64,000 bases of DNA from Constrictibacter sp. MBR-5 (GCF_040549485.1 NZ_JBEPTK010000006.1:186001-250000), one strand, 5' to 3'. Shown: positions 1-9,472, numbered from the stretch's first letter. Made by a program: numbers and translations. Notes: generated by a model from the letters alone, not told the origin.

Positions 1-16
1 GGAGGCGACGGCCTCC
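1..16. other. Short inverted repeat, possible terminator stem
   Basis: GGAGGC (1-6) and GCCTCC (11-16) form a perfect 6-bp stem with a GACG tetraloop. It lies just past the stop codon of the minus-strand gene at 22-267. There is no T tract in view, and the window edge hides what follows. It may end that transcript, but this is inferred from position only. Confidence 0.35.
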
Positions 17-21
17 TGAGG

Positions 22-267
22 TCAGTCGGCCTCGCCGCCTTCGAGGGTGAACTCTCCGCCCAGGATCCTGTCGGGAAGATCCCCGACGATGTCGGCCGTC
101 CATTCCTCGCCGCGATCGTCGACCAGATCCGTCACGGCGAGATAGATCAGCACCTCGGCCAACACTTCGGCCGAGACGCCGATGTCGGCGGCCTTGTCCC
201 ACGTGTCGAGAAACATCTCGATCGCAATCTTGCGTTGGGATTCCTCGCCCAACTCGCGCTGGCCCAT
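22..267 (-). CDS. Hypothetical acidic 81-aa protein
   Basis: I do not recognise the family. The start at 267 is preferred over longer in-frame starts because AAGGAGG sits a few bases upstream of it, and the upstream extension reads like non-coding sequence. The product is short and acidic, with a predicted helical centre (around VSAEVLAEVLIYLAV) and a Glu/Asp-rich tail. No signal peptide or membrane segment is evident. It is divergent from the helicase gene starting at 367, so the 99-bp gap presumably carries both promoters. Nothing in the sequence gives a function. Confidence 0.7.
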   Translation of the reverse strand: MGQRELGEESQRKIAIEMFLDTWDKAADIGVSAEVLAEVLIYLAVTDLVDDRGEEWTADIVGDLPDRILGGEFTLEGGEAD

Positions 268-366
268 CGCCGCCTCCTTGGTCTGCGCATTGCGCTTAAT
301 ATCGGACGCTTTCTCGGGGGTTTCCACTCCGGCAACGGGAATCCGCACCTTATCTTGTGCATTGCA

Positions 367-2817
367 ATGAATCCGACGCTTCCCGAACCCTTCCTGGGCT
401 GGTTCGCGGGCCGCGGCTGGCAGCCGCACCGCCATCAGCTGGCGCTGGTCGAAGCCGCGGTGCGCGGCCGCTCGGCGCTGCTCATCGCGCCGACGGGCGG
501 CGGCAAGACGCTGGCGGGCTTCCTTCCCTCGCTGATCGACCTCGCCGCGGCGCCGCGAACGGGGCTACACACGCTCTACGTCTCGCCGCTCAAGGCGCTG
601 GCGGTCGACATCCATCGCAACCTCGAAGCACCCGTCGCGGAGATGAACCTCGCGATCCGGACCGAGACGCGGACCGGCGACACGCCTTCGCACAAGCGCG
701 ACCGGCAGCGGCGCAGCCCGCCCAACATCTTGTTGACGACCCCCGAGTCGCTGGTACTGATGCTGTCCTACCCGGACGCCGGGGCGATGTTCGGCAGCCT
801 CGCCTGCATCATCGTCGACGAACTGCATGCGATGGCGCAGAGCAAGCGCGGCGACCAGTTGGCGCTGTGCCTGGCAAGGCTCGCGGCGCTCGCCCCGAAC
901 TGCAGGCGCATGGGCCTGTCGGCCACGATCGCGGATCGCGAGGCCATGCGCGCCTGGCTGTCGCCATCGGCGGGCCGGGATCCGGATGACGTGGAACTCG
1001 TGATCGGCCGCAGCGGGACCGCGCCGGATGTGACCGTGCTTCATCCCGATGCGCGGATCCCCTGGGCAGGTCACATGGCGCTCTACGCCATGCCGGAGAT
1101 CTATGCCGCCATCCGCGCGCACGGCACGACGATCGTCTTCGTCAATACGCGTGCCCAGGCGGAGCTCTGCTTCCAGGCACTCTGGCACCTGAACGAGGAC
1201 GGGCTGGCGATCGCCCTGCACCACGGCAGCCTGGCCGTCGAACAGCGGCGGAAGGTGGAAGCGGCCATGTCCGCCGGGCGGCTGCGCGCCGTGGTCGCCA
1301 CCTCCTCCCTCGACCTCGGCATCGACTGGGGCGGCGTCGACCTCGTCGTCCAGGTCGGTGCGCCGAAGGGGGCCTCCCGCCTGCTGCAGCGCATCGGCCG
1401 CGCCAACCACCGTCTCGACCAGCCGAGCAAGGCACTTCTGGTGCCGGCCAACCGGTTCGAGCTTCTGGAGTGCCGGGCGGCCATCGACGCGGTCGAGGCG
1501 CGGGAACTGGACGGCGAGACGCCGCATCCGGGGGCGCTGGACGTGCTGGCGCAGCACGTGACGGGCATGGCCTGTGCCGCGCCCTTCGATGCGGACGCGC
1601 TCTACGGCGAGGTCCGCGGCGCCTGGCCCTATCGCGACCTCGCCCGCCGCGACTTCGATGACGTGCTCGCGTTCGTGGCCACCGGCGGTTACGCGCTCGG
1701 CGCATACGAACGCTTCCGGCGCCTCGAACAGGACGAGGACGGGCTGTGGCGGCCGGCCGCGAAGGACCTCGTGCGGCGCTGGCGCATGAATGTCGGCACC
1801 ATCGTCGAGGCCCCCGTCCTGAAGGTCCGCCTCGGCGGTCGCATCCTGGGCGAGGTCGAGGAGTATTTCGTCTCGGGGCTGGTCCCTGGCGACACCTTCG
1901 TCTTCGCCGGCCAGATGCTGCGCTTCGAAGGCGTGCGCGAGACGGTCGTCGTGGCCACCCGCGCCACCGGCGAAACGCCGAAGGTCCCCGCCTATGCCGG
2001 CGGCCGTCTTCCGCTGACCACCCATCTTGCGGACCGGGTGCGGCGCATCCTCGCCGACCGCAGCCAGTGGCGGTTCCTCCCCGACGACGTGCGGGAGTGG
2101 CTTCGCATCCAGGACTGGCGCTCCCTGCTGCCGGAACGCGACGGCCTGCTGATCGAGACGTTTCCCCGCGGCGGCCGCTGGTACCTCGTCGCCTACTGCT
2201 TCGAGGGGCGCAACGCGCACCAGACGCTGGGCATGCTGCTGACGCGCCGCATGGAGCGCATGGGATTCGGCCCGCTCGGATTCGCGGCGAGCGACTATGT
2301 GCTGACCGTCTGGAGTCTGCGCGAGGCGACAGGCTTCGACGCCCTCTTCTCCGAGGACATGCTGGGCGACGACCTGGAGGACTGGATGGCGGAGTCCTCG
2401 CTGCTGAAACGGACCTTCCGCAACGTGGCAGTGATCGCCGGGCTGATCGAGCGCCGCCACCCCGGCCAGCAGAAGACCGGCCGCCAGGTCACCTTCAACT
2501 CGGACCTGATCTACGACGTGCTGCGGCGGCACGAACCCGACCACATCCTGCTGCGGGCCACGCGCGCCGACGCGGCGACCGGGCTGACCGACGTGCGCCG
2601 GCTGGGCGACATGCTGGCCCGCGCCCGCGGCCGGATCCGGATCCGGCGCCTCGACCGCGTCTCGCCGCTGGCGGTCCCGGTCCTGCTGGAGATCGGCAAG
2701 GAGTCGGTCTACGGCGGCGCCACCGACGAGATGTTGGCCGCCGCCTCCGCCGAATCCGAGGCGGAGCTGATCGCCGAGGCGATGGCCGCCGGCGACACGG
2801 CCGAACTTCCCTTATGA
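367..2817 (+). CDS. Lhr-type DEXH-box helicase (ligase-associated DNA damage response subfamily)
   Basis: This 816-aa superfamily 2 helicase probably acts in DNA repair. Visible motifs are Walker A APTGGGKT (residues 41-48), DELH (151-154), SAT (185-187) and, further on, the QRIGRANH arginine-finger motif, followed by the long Lhr core C-terminal region. The opening residues (FLGWFAGRGWQPHRHQ) and the motif-I neighbourhood match the subfamily usually encoded beside an ATP-dependent DNA ligase, a nuclease and a phosphoesterase. None of those partners is next to it here. The ATG at 367 was chosen over an in-frame start at 235 because homology begins there; the ribosome site before it is weak. 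It converges on gmk with a 10-bp gap. Confidence 0.9.
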   Translation: MNPTLPEPFLGWFAGRGWQPHRHQLALVEAAVRGRSALLIAPTGGGKTLAGFLPSLIDLAAAPRTGLHTLYVSPLKALAVDIHRNLEAPVAEMNLAIRTETRTGDTPSHKRDRQRRSPPNILLTTPESLVLMLSYPDAGAMFGSLACIIVDELHAMAQSKRGDQLALCLARLAALAPNCRRMGLSATIADREAMRAWLSPSAGRDPDDVELVIGRSGTAPDVTVLHPDARIPWAGHMALYAMPEIYAAIRAHGTTIVFVNTRAQAELCFQALWHLNEDGLAIALHHGSLAVEQRRKVEAAMSAGRLRAVVATSSLDLGIDWGGVDLVVQVGAPKGASRLLQRIGRANHRLDQPSKALLVPANRFELLECRAAIDAVEARELDGETPHPGALDVLAQHVTGMACAAPFDADALYGEVRGAWPYRDLARRDFDDVLAFVATGGYALGAYERFRRLEQDEDGLWRPAAKDLVRRWRMNVGTIVEAPVLKVRLGGRILGEVEEYFVSGLVPGDTFVFAGQMLRFEGVRETVVVATRATGETPKVPAYAGGRLPLTTHLADRVRRILADRSQWRFLPDDVREWLRIQDWRSLLPERDGLLIETFPRGGRWYLVAYCFEGRNAHQTLGMLLTRRMERMGFGPLGFAASDYVLTVWSLREATGFDALFSEDMLGDDLEDWMAESSLLKRTFRNVAVIAGLIERRHPGQQKTGRQVTFNSDLIYDVLRRHEPDHILLRATRADAATGLTDVRRLGDMLARARGRIRIRRLDRVSPLAVPVLLEIGKESVYGGATDEMLAAASAESEAELIAEAMAAGDTAELPL

Positions 2818-2827
2818 AGCCAGCAGG

Positions 2828-3475
2828 TTAGGCGCCGCCCCTGAGAGCCTTCACGAAGTCGCCGAGGCCGATCTGGCGCCGCCGCTTCAGCCGCTCCGCG
2901 TGCAGGATGGCCTGGACCTGCTGCACGCTGCGGTCCACGTCGCGGTTCACGACGACATAGTCGTACTCGAAATAGTGGCTCATCTCGTCCGACGCCTTCG
3001 CCATCCGCGCCGCCACCACGTCGTCGCTGTCCTGGGCGCGCCGCTTCAGCCGGCGTTCCAGTTCGGCGATGCTCGGCGGCAGGATGAAGACGCTGACGAG
3101 GTCGTCGCGGGCGCTTTCCGCCAGTTGCTGCGTACCCTGCCAGTCGATGTCGAACAGGACATCCTTGCCGCCGGCAAGGGTATCCTCCACGGGTTTGCGC
3201 GGCGTTCCATAATAGTGGCCGAAGACCTTCGCGTGCTCCATGAGCTCGGCGCGGTTGATCATCAGGCCGAATTCGGTCTTGTCGACGAAGTGATAGTCGC
3301 GTCCCGCCGTCTCGCCCGGGCGCTTCGGCCGCGTCGTGGCGGACACGGACATCGACAGGCCGGGCTCCAGCTCCAGCAGGCGGCGCGAGATGGTCGTCTT
3401 CCCGGCACCGGAGGGCGACGACAGCACCAGCATCAGGCCGCGACGATGGATGTGGGACGGGTCGTCGCTATTCAA
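2828..3475 (-). CDS. gmk: Guanylate kinase
   Basis: This enzyme phosphorylates GMP to GDP with ATP in the cytoplasm, linking the products of guaB and guaA to the GTP pool. The 215-aa product shows the P-loop SPSGAGKT (about 20-27), the GMP-binding stretch SVSATTRPKRPGE, the YHFVDK loop and the lid region, all at normal spacing and full length. Its start overlaps the end of yicC by 8 bp, so translation is probably coupled. It is the last gene of the minus-strand run ribF-yicC-gmk. Confidence 0.97.
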   Translation of the reverse strand: MNSDDPSHIHRRGLMLVLSSPSGAGKTTISRRLLELEPGLSMSVSATTRPKRPGETAGRDYHFVDKTEFGLMINRAELMEHAKVFGHYYGTPRKPVEDTLAGGKDVLFDIDWQGTQQLAESARDDLVSVFILPPSIAELERRLKRRAQDSDDVVAARMAKASDEMSHYFEYDYVVVNRDVDRSVQQVQAILHAERLKRRRQIGLGDFVKALRGGA

Positions 3476-4355
3476 TGTTCTGCACCTGCTCGCGGAACTG
3501 CTCCACGACCGCCTTCAGGTCCAAGCCGATCCGGGTGAGTTCCAGGTCGCCCGACTTTGAGCAGACGGTGTTCGCCTCGCGGTTCAGTTCCTGGCAGAGG
3601 AAGTCCAGCCGGCGCCCGACGGCCTCGCCCGCCGCCAGCAGTTCGCGCGCCGCCGCGATGTGCGCGGCCAGCCGATCGAGCTCCTCCCGGATGTCCGCCT
3701 TGGCGATCAGCAGCGCCGCTTCCTGGTTCAACCGCTCTTCGGTGAGCGCCGGCGACATCTGCAGCAGCGCCTCGACCTGTTCCTTCAGCCGGTTGCGCGC
3801 CGCATCGGGATGGGCGCTGGCGCACGCCTCGGCGGCACGGCGCAGTCCGTCCATGGTATCCAGCTGGCCGGTCATCACCGTGCGCAGCCGCGCCCCCTCG
3901 TCGCGCCGCATGGCGCCCAGCGCATCCAGGGCGTCGACCAGAGTCGCGAGCATCGCGGCGTCGCGGACCTCCGGCTCCTCGTCGGGCTCGTCCACCGCCG
4001 CGACGTCGATGACGCCGCGCAGTGCCAGCAGCCCATCCATGGTCGGCGGCGCGACGCCGTTGGCGGACGCGAGCGCCAGACCGCGCTTCGCCAGGAGGCC
4101 GAGGAGGTCTTCGTTGATCTGCGGCTCGGCCTGACCCGCGTGACGCGCGACCACCAGCCCGAGTGCGAGATTTCCGCGCTTGAACCGGGCGGAAACCGCG
4201 GCGCGCGCCGCGACCTCGAGCCGGTCGAGCCCGGGCGGCAGCCGGAAGCGCAGGTCGAGCCCGCGCGCGTTGACGCTCTTAACTTCCCAGGTCCAGGTCT
4301 GCCACTGGTCGTCGCTCTGGGCACGCGCGAAGCCGGTCATGCTGGCGATTGCCAC
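3468..4355 (-). CDS. yicC: YicC family endoribonuclease-like protein
   Basis: This 295-aa protein has the two conserved blocks of the YicC family: an N-terminal MTGFARA motif with the WEVKSVNARGLDLRFRLP stretch, and a C-terminal DUF1732 end reading LDFLCQELNREANTVCSKS. YicC proteins in other bacteria are linked to RNA decay; the catalytic detail cannot be read here. Adjacency to gmk is the widespread bacterial arrangement. A 91-bp gap with a GC-rich hairpin separates it from ribF upstream. Confidence 0.93.
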   Translation of the reverse strand: MAIASMTGFARAQSDDQWQTWTWEVKSVNARGLDLRFRLPPGLDRLEVAARAAVSARFKRGNLALGLVVARHAGQAEPQINEDLLGLLAKRGLALASANGVAPPTMDGLLALRGVIDVAAVDEPDEEPEVRDAAMLATLVDALDALGAMRRDEGARLRTVMTGQLDTMDGLRRAAEACASAHPDAARNRLKEQVEALLQMSPALTEERLNQEAALLIAKADIREELDRLAAHIAAARELLAAGEAVGRRLDFLCQELNREANTVCSKSGDLELTRIGLDLKAVVEQFREQVQNIE

Positions 4356-4422
4356 GCCATCCCCTCAGCAGGTGTATCGGAGCGCTTCTATAGACGCGGC
4401 GCCGGGATCGCTCAACCGGATT

Positions 4423-4438
4423 GGCCGCGAGAGCGGCC
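4423..4438 (-). other. Stem-loop between ribF and yicC
   Basis: GGCCGC (4423-4428) and GCGGCC (4433-4438) pair perfectly around a GAGA loop within the ribF-yicC spacer. No run of T follows on the minus strand, so it is more likely an mRNA-processing or stability stem than a full terminator. Confidence 0.4.
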
Positions 4439-4446
4439 GCGTGCGC

Positions 4447-5394
4447 TTACGCCGGCGCGACGGCCAGCATCTGGCGCGCCGTCTCGGCGTCGGCGGCGAT
4501 CTGCGCCTTCAGGGCGTCCAGCCCGTCGAACTTCTTCTCCGGCCGCACGAAGCCGATCATCTGAACGCGGAGATGCTTGCCGTACAGATCGCTGGCGAAA
4601 TCCATCAGATGCACCTCGAACGACAGCTTCAGGCCGTCGACCGTCGGACGCCGCCCGAGATTCGCCACCGCGTCCCGCCAGACCGGAACCCCGCCGTCGT
4701 CGATCGCCGCCCGCACGGCATAGACGCCCAGCGCCGGCACCAGCTGCTCGCCCATCTCGACGTTCGCCGTGGGGAACCCGATGGTGCGGCCGCGCTTGTC
4801 GCCGTGCTGCACGCGGCCCTCGACCTCCCACCATTGGCCGAGGAGGCGCGCGGCCCCTGCGGGATCGCCCGCCGCCAGCAGTTCGCGAACACGAGTCGAC
4901 GAGATTTCGTCGCCGTTCGCGGCGCGCACCGCATCCATCTGCGTGACGCTGAATCCCGCCTGCTCACCGAGCGCGATCAGCGCTTCCGCGGTACCGCTCC
5001 GGCCCTGGCCGAAGCGGAAATTGTGCCCGATGACCACATGGCGGACACCCAGCCCCTCGGTCAGGACGCTGCCGACGAACGCGGCCGGATCCTTCTTGGC
5101 CAGCGTCCCGTCGAACGGCAGCACGAACAGCAGGTCGGCGCCGGTGGCGGCGATCCAGTGCGTCTTGGTGCGCAGCGTCGACAGGCGGAACGGCGGATCG
5201 TCCGGCCGGAAGAAGCGGCGCGGATGCGGCTCGAACGTCAGCACGCCGTGCGGCACGCCCTCCGCGCGGGCGATTCGACCGGCCTCGGCGATCACCGCCT
5301 TGTGGCCGCGATGCACCCCGTCGAAATTCCCCACGGCGACGGCGGCGCCGCGGGCTTCGGCCGGCAGATCGGTATGATGGCGGAATATGCGCAT
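4447..5394 (-). CDS. ribF: Bifunctional riboflavin kinase / FAD synthetase
   Basis: RibF converts riboflavin to FMN and then FAD. The 315-aa product has an N-terminal adenylyltransferase domain, with GNFDGVHRGH (22-31) and later GHNFRFGQGRSG and STRVRELLAAGD. The C-terminal riboflavin kinase domain carries GRTIGFPTAN. The start at 5394 (MRIFRHH) is preferred to the long in-frame extension up to 5739, which is low-complexity Arg/Pro sequence. It is divergent from the amidase gene and heads the minus-strand run into yicC and gmk. Confidence 0.96.
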   Translation of the reverse strand: MRIFRHHTDLPAEARGAAVAVGNFDGVHRGHKAVIAEAGRIARAEGVPHGVLTFEPHPRRFFRPDDPPFRLSTLRTKTHWIAATGADLLFVLPFDGTLAKKDPAAFVGSVLTEGLGVRHVVIGHNFRFGQGRSGTAEALIALGEQAGFSVTQMDAVRAANGDEISSTRVRELLAAGDPAGAARLLGQWWEVEGRVQHGDKRGRTIGFPTANVEMGEQLVPALGVYAVRAAIDDGGVPVWRDAVANLGRRPTVDGLKLSFEVHLMDFASDLYGKHLRVQMIGFVRPEKKFDGLDALKAQIAADAETARQMLAVAPA

Positions 5395-5576
5395 GCGCGC
5401 GGCGAACCCTGATCCCGACGGAAGTCGGCGCGACCGAACCGCGCCCGTCACAAGTGAATACAGGAGCCGGGACGCCCCTGCAAATGGCGGCCGCCGCTGG
5501 CGGATAGAGTGTTGCAACGGCCGAGCAAGGGAAGGATGCTCGCGCCACCACCCGCCCCCGGAATGGAGTCCGAGCG

Positions 5577-6989
5577 TTGCCGAAACTTGACATGCTGCGC
5601 ACCTCGGCGGTGCAACTCGCAGGCGACCTGCGCTCCGGGACGACGACGGCCGCGGCCGTCGCCGAGGCGGCGATCGATCGGCACGACCGCCTGGACCCCA
5701 CCCTGTCCGCCTACAAGGTCTGGGAGTCGGATCGGGCACGCCGTGAGGCGGCTCTGGCCGACACCGCCCTGGCCGCAGGCTACGACCTCGGAGCGTTCCA
5801 GGGGCTTCCCGTGTCGGTGAAGGACCTGTACGGCGTCCGGGGCTTCCCGACCTTCGCCGGCTCGCCGACCCGCCTGCCGGCGTCGTGGGAGGAGGAAGGT
5901 CCGGTCGTTACCGCCCTGCGCCGTGGCATGGCGGTGATCCCGGGCAAGACGCACACGGTCGAGTTCGCGTTCGGCGGCCTGGGCACCAATCCGCACTGGG
6001 GCACGCCGCGCAATCCCTGGGATGCCGCCAGCCATCGCGTGCCGGGCGGTTCGAGTGCCGGCGCCGGCGTCAGCCTCTGGGAAGGCTCGTGCGTCCTCGC
6101 CCTCGGTACCGACACCGCCGGTTCGGTGCGCATACCGGCGAGCGTCACCGGCTGCGTCGGCCTCAAGACCACGGCCGCACGCTGGTCGACGCTCGGGATC
6201 ACGCCGCTCAGCCGCACGCTGGACACGCCGGGCGTGCTGGCGCGGTCGGTCGGCGATGCGGCGATGGGCTTCGCGGCGATCGACCCGCAGACCGACGAGC
6301 ACCCGCTCGACCTCGTCGCGGCGCTGTCGGGCTACGACCTCTCGACCCTGCGCGCCGGCGTCTGCGACTGGTTCTACCGCGACTGCGCGCCGGGCGTGGC
6401 GGAAGCCGTCGAGCAGGCGGTGCAGGAACTCTCCGGCGCGGGCCTGCACGTCTCGCGCCTCGACCTGCCGGAACTCGACGACGTCATCGGCATCTTCAGG
6501 ACGGGCGGCATCACCGCAGCCGAGTTCGCGGCCTTCATCAACACCGAACTGGCCGATTGGAAGGCGACGCTCGATCCGAACGTACGCAGCCGCTTCGAGC
6601 GCATGGAGGCGGTGCCGGCGATCGACTATATCAGCCGCCTGTGGCGCCTGCGCGACGTCGCGGCGAAGGTCATGGCGCGCATGGCGCCGTTCGACTTCGT
6701 CATCGGTCCGACCGTGCCGATCACGCCGCCGACGGTCGAGGCCGTCGCGGGCGCCGAGGCGTACCAGTCCGCGAACATGATGGCGCTGCGCAACACCTGC
6801 ATCGCCAACCTGCTCGGCTTCTGCGCCATCACGCTCCCGGTCGGCAAGGATGCCGCCGGCATGCCCGTCGGCATCCAGCTGATGGCCGGCCCGGAGCAGG
6901 AAGAGCTGCTGCTCGCCGCCGGCATGGCGTGCGAGCGCGTCATCGGCACGCCCGTCGAGCGGCTGGGACTGCCGCCCCTCTGCGCCTGA
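5577..6989 (+). CDS. Amidase signature family hydrolase
   Basis: This 470-aa protein hydrolyses a C-N bond in an amide of unknown identity. The Ser-cisSer-Lys triad of the family is visible: Lys82 in SVKDL, the GGSSAG loop (157-162) and Ser183 in DTAGSVRIPAS. The start is either TTG at 5577 or ATG at 5592, which would trim five residues; a GGAG lies about 10 bases before the TTG. It leads a plus-strand group with an SDR, an enoyl-CoA hydratase, a MOSC protein and a D-aminoacylase, suggesting catabolism of an acylated or amidated compound. The substrate cannot be told. Confidence 0.9.
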   Translation: MPKLDMLRTSAVQLAGDLRSGTTTAAAVAEAAIDRHDRLDPTLSAYKVWESDRARREAALADTALAAGYDLGAFQGLPVSVKDLYGVRGFPTFAGSPTRLPASWEEEGPVVTALRRGMAVIPGKTHTVEFAFGGLGTNPHWGTPRNPWDAASHRVPGGSSAGAGVSLWEGSCVLALGTDTAGSVRIPASVTGCVGLKTTAARWSTLGITPLSRTLDTPGVLARSVGDAAMGFAAIDPQTDEHPLDLVAALSGYDLSTLRAGVCDWFYRDCAPGVAEAVEQAVQELSGAGLHVSRLDLPELDDVIGIFRTGGITAAEFAAFINTELADWKATLDPNVRSRFERMEAVPAIDYISRLWRLRDVAAKVMARMAPFDFVIGPTVPITPPTVEAVAGAEAYQSANMMALRNTCIANLLGFCAITLPVGKDAAGMPVGIQLMAGPEQEELLLAAGMACERVIGTPVERLGLPPLCA

Positions 6990-7042
6990 CCGCGCCGGAA
7001 CCACACCGACCAGAAGACGCGAACGACAAGAAGGATCGCCCG

Positions 7043-7825
7043 ATGTCCTACAAGCCCTTCGACCTCACCGGCAAGGTCGTCCTCGTGACCGGCGGCAACG
7101 GCGGCATCGGCCTCGGCATGGCCGAAGCCGTGGCCCAGGCCGGTGCCGACGTCTGCATCTGGGGTACCAACGACGAGAAGAACGCCGCGGCGCTGGAGAC
7201 CCTGAAGGGCTACGGCACCAAGGTCATGGCGCTGAACTGCAACGTCGCGGACGAACAGTCGGTGATCGACCGCTTCGCCGAGACGGTGGCGGAGCTGGGC
7301 CATGTGAACGCCTGCTTCGCCAATGCCGGTGTCTCCAGCGACCGCCGCCGCAACAAAGACGGATTCACCGGCATGAGCTACGAGGAGTGGCGCCGGGTGA
7401 TGAGCGTCAACCTCGACGGCGTCTTCTTTACGCTGCGCGAGGCGGCGAAGCACATGGTCGAGCGCGGCCAGGGCGGGTCGCTGGCCGTCACGTCGAGCCT
7501 CGCGGCGATCATGGGCCAGGCGCGCGGCGAGCATTACGGCGCCACCAAGGGGGCGGTGAACTCGATGATCCGCGGCCTCGCGGTCGAGTTCGGCCGCAAC
7601 GGCATCCGCGCCAACGCCATCCTACCCGGCTGGATCGAGACGTCGATGACCGCCGGCAGCTTCGCCTTCCCGAAATTCGTCGAGGCGGTGAAGCCGCGCG
7701 TTCCGGCGGGGCGCTGGGGCACCAAGGAGGATTTCGGCGGCATCGCCGTCTACCTGACCAGCGACGCCAGCAGCTATCATTCCGGCGACACCTTCGTCAT
7801 CGACGGCGCCTATTCCCTGTTCTGA
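7043..7825 (+). CDS. SDR family NAD(P)-dependent oxidoreductase
   Basis: This is a 260-aa classical short-chain dehydrogenase. The cofactor motif TGGNGGIG lies at 16-23, NAG at 94-96, and the catalytic Ser (151/152), Tyr165 and Lys169 (YGATK) are present. The C-terminus IDGAYSLF is typical. It resembles 3-oxoacyl-ACP reductase-like enzymes, but the substrate is unknown. AAGGA precedes the ATG at 7043. It sits 53 bp after the amidase and 7 bp before the enoyl-CoA hydratase, so the three are probably co-transcribed. Confidence 0.93.
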   Translation: MSYKPFDLTGKVVLVTGGNGGIGLGMAEAVAQAGADVCIWGTNDEKNAAALETLKGYGTKVMALNCNVADEQSVIDRFAETVAELGHVNACFANAGVSSDRRRNKDGFTGMSYEEWRRVMSVNLDGVFFTLREAAKHMVERGQGGSLAVTSSLAAIMGQARGEHYGATKGAVNSMIRGLAVEFGRNGIRANAILPGWIETSMTAGSFAFPKFVEAVKPRVPAGRWGTKEDFGGIAVYLTSDASSYHSGDTFVIDGAYSLF

Positions 7826-7832
7826 GAGTTCG

Positions 7833-8642
7833 ATGCCCGACAGTTCTATGTCCGACAGTTCATCTCCCGTCGCCGTCTCGATCGAGGAGCGGCCGAACGG
7901 CAAGGTCGCGACCGTGGCGATCGACAATGCCCGGCGCATGAACAGCCTGGGCTCGGCGACGATGCGGGCCTTCATCGACGCCGTCGATACCCTGGGCCGC
8001 GACCCGGACCTGCGGCTGGTGATCGTCACCGGCGTCGGCGACCGCGCCTTCATGGGCGGCGCCGACATCTTCGAGCTGGGCAGTCTGGACCAGCACTCGG
8101 CGCGCGACTTCATCCTGCTCGTGCACGGCATGAGCCGTGCGCTGCGCGACCTGCCCGTACCGGTGATCGCGCGGGTGAACGGCATCTGCCTCGGCGCCGG
8201 ACTGGAGGTGATGGCCGCCTGCGACATGCGGGTGGCGTCCGACAATGCCGTCTTCGGCATGCCGGAGGTCAAGATCGGCCTGCCGTCGGTGGTGGAAGCC
8301 GCCCTGCTGCCGCAGCTCATCGGCTGGGGCCGGACGAAGGTCTTCCTCTACACGGGCGAGAACATCGACGCCCGCGAGGCGCTGGAATGGGGCCTGGTGG
8401 AGCGGGTGGTGCCGGCCGCCGAACTCGACGCGGCGGTCGCCAGATGGGTCGATTCCATCGTCGCCGCCGGCCCGAACGCCATTCGCCTGCAGAAGGGGCT
8501 GATGCGCGAGTGGGAGGCGATGCCGGTCAACGACGCGATCCAGGCCGGCGTGCGCTGCATCGCGCGCTCCTATGAGACCGACGAGCCGCGACGGCTCATC
8601 GCCGAGACGATCGCCCATTTGAAGGCCCGCAAGCGGCCCTGA
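7833..8642 (+). CDS. Enoyl-CoA hydratase/isomerase family protein
   Basis: A 269-aa crotonase-fold protein. The oxyanion-hole segments are visible as RAFMGGADIFEL and NGICLGAGLEVMAACD, followed by MPEVKIGLPSVVEAALLP. The catalytic-Glu region is less standard than in true EchA enzymes, so the reaction (hydratase, isomerase or another CoA reaction) stays open. The start is ambiguous: ATG at 7833 and ATG at 7848 lie in an imperfect 15-bp tandem repeat, giving MPDSS-MSDSS at the N-terminus. The gene lies 7 bp after the SDR stop. Confidence 0.9.
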   Translation: MPDSSMSDSSSPVAVSIEERPNGKVATVAIDNARRMNSLGSATMRAFIDAVDTLGRDPDLRLVIVTGVGDRAFMGGADIFELGSLDQHSARDFILLVHGMSRALRDLPVPVIARVNGICLGAGLEVMAACDMRVASDNAVFGMPEVKIGLPSVVEAALLPQLIGWGRTKVFLYTGENIDAREALEWGLVERVVPAAELDAAVARWVDSIVAAGPNAIRLQKGLMREWEAMPVNDAIQAGVRCIARSYETDEPRRLIAETIAHLKARKRP

Positions 8643-8679
8643 CGGCCGCCGTCCGCAGCATCGACCAGAGGCAAAATCC

Positions 8680-9468
8680 ATGACCCTCGGCAGGCTCGAA
8701 AGCATCTGGCGCTATCCGGTGAAGGGGCTGCCTGGCCAGCAGCTCGACGGCGTCACCGTCGCCCCGGGCCGCCCCCTGCCCCACGACCGGCGTTTCGCGG
8801 TGGCCCAGGGCGACGCGGATTTCGGCGGCATGCGGCCCGGCTGGATCCGGCGCTCGAACTTCCTCCAGGTCGCGAACAACGCGCCCCTGGTGAAGCTGCA
8901 TCCCGAGCACCGGCCGGACGAGGCGCACCTCGCCTTCGACGGCGAGGGCGTGCATTTCGACGGCGACCTTCGCCAGCAGCCGGCGGCGGACCGTCTGGTC
9001 GATGCCCTGTCGGCGGTGGTCGGGGAGGACGCGCTGCGCGGCATGCCGCGCCTGGTGGAGATCCCGGCGGACCTGCCGCCCGGCGCCGACGGGCAGAGCT
9101 TCGCCGACACCGCCCCGCCGCACGTCTCGATCATCAACCTCGCCAGCGTCCGCGACCTGGGCACCCGCATGGGGGCCGACCTCGACGCGCGCCGCTTCCG
9201 CGGCAACCTGATCATCGAGGCCGAGCCGTGGGCCGAGTTCGACTGGATCGGCAAGACGATCGCCGTCGGCGACGTCCGCCTGGAGATCGTGTCGCGCATC
9301 GAACGCTGTGCCGCGACGACCGTGAACCCGCAGACGGGCGAGCGCGACCAGCAGGTGCCGCTGGCGCTGCGCAAGAACTACGGGCACGCCGACTGCGGCG
9401 TCTACGCGATCGTGCGTTGCGACGGCATGGTTCGTGCTGGCGCAGAGATCAGCGAATACCGGGAATAG
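8680..9468 (+). CDS. MOSC domain-containing protein
   Basis: A 262-aa protein with a MOSC N-terminal beta-barrel (YPVKGLPGQ) and a MOSC core holding the conserved Cys in RIERCAATTVNP. MOSC proteins bind the molybdenum cofactor through this Cys and either carry sulfur or act as amidoxime or hydroxylamine reductases of the mARC/YcbX kind. No ferredoxin domain is attached. AGAGG lies before the start. It ends 4 bp before the D-aminoacylase, so it shares that transcript. Confidence 0.9.
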   Translation: MTLGRLESIWRYPVKGLPGQQLDGVTVAPGRPLPHDRRFAVAQGDADFGGMRPGWIRRSNFLQVANNAPLVKLHPEHRPDEAHLAFDGEGVHFDGDLRQQPAADRLVDALSAVVGEDALRGMPRLVEIPADLPPGADGQSFADTAPPHVSIINLASVRDLGTRMGADLDARRFRGNLIIEAEPWAEFDWIGKTIAVGDVRLEIVSRIERCAATTVNPQTGERDQQVPLALRKNYGHADCGVYAIVRCDGMVRAGAEISEYRE

Positions 9469-9472
9469 GCTC

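Noticed and set aside
565-2544. A 659-codon minus-strand frame opposite the helicase gene
   Set aside because: It is an Arg/His/Asp-rich antisense shadow without a domain.
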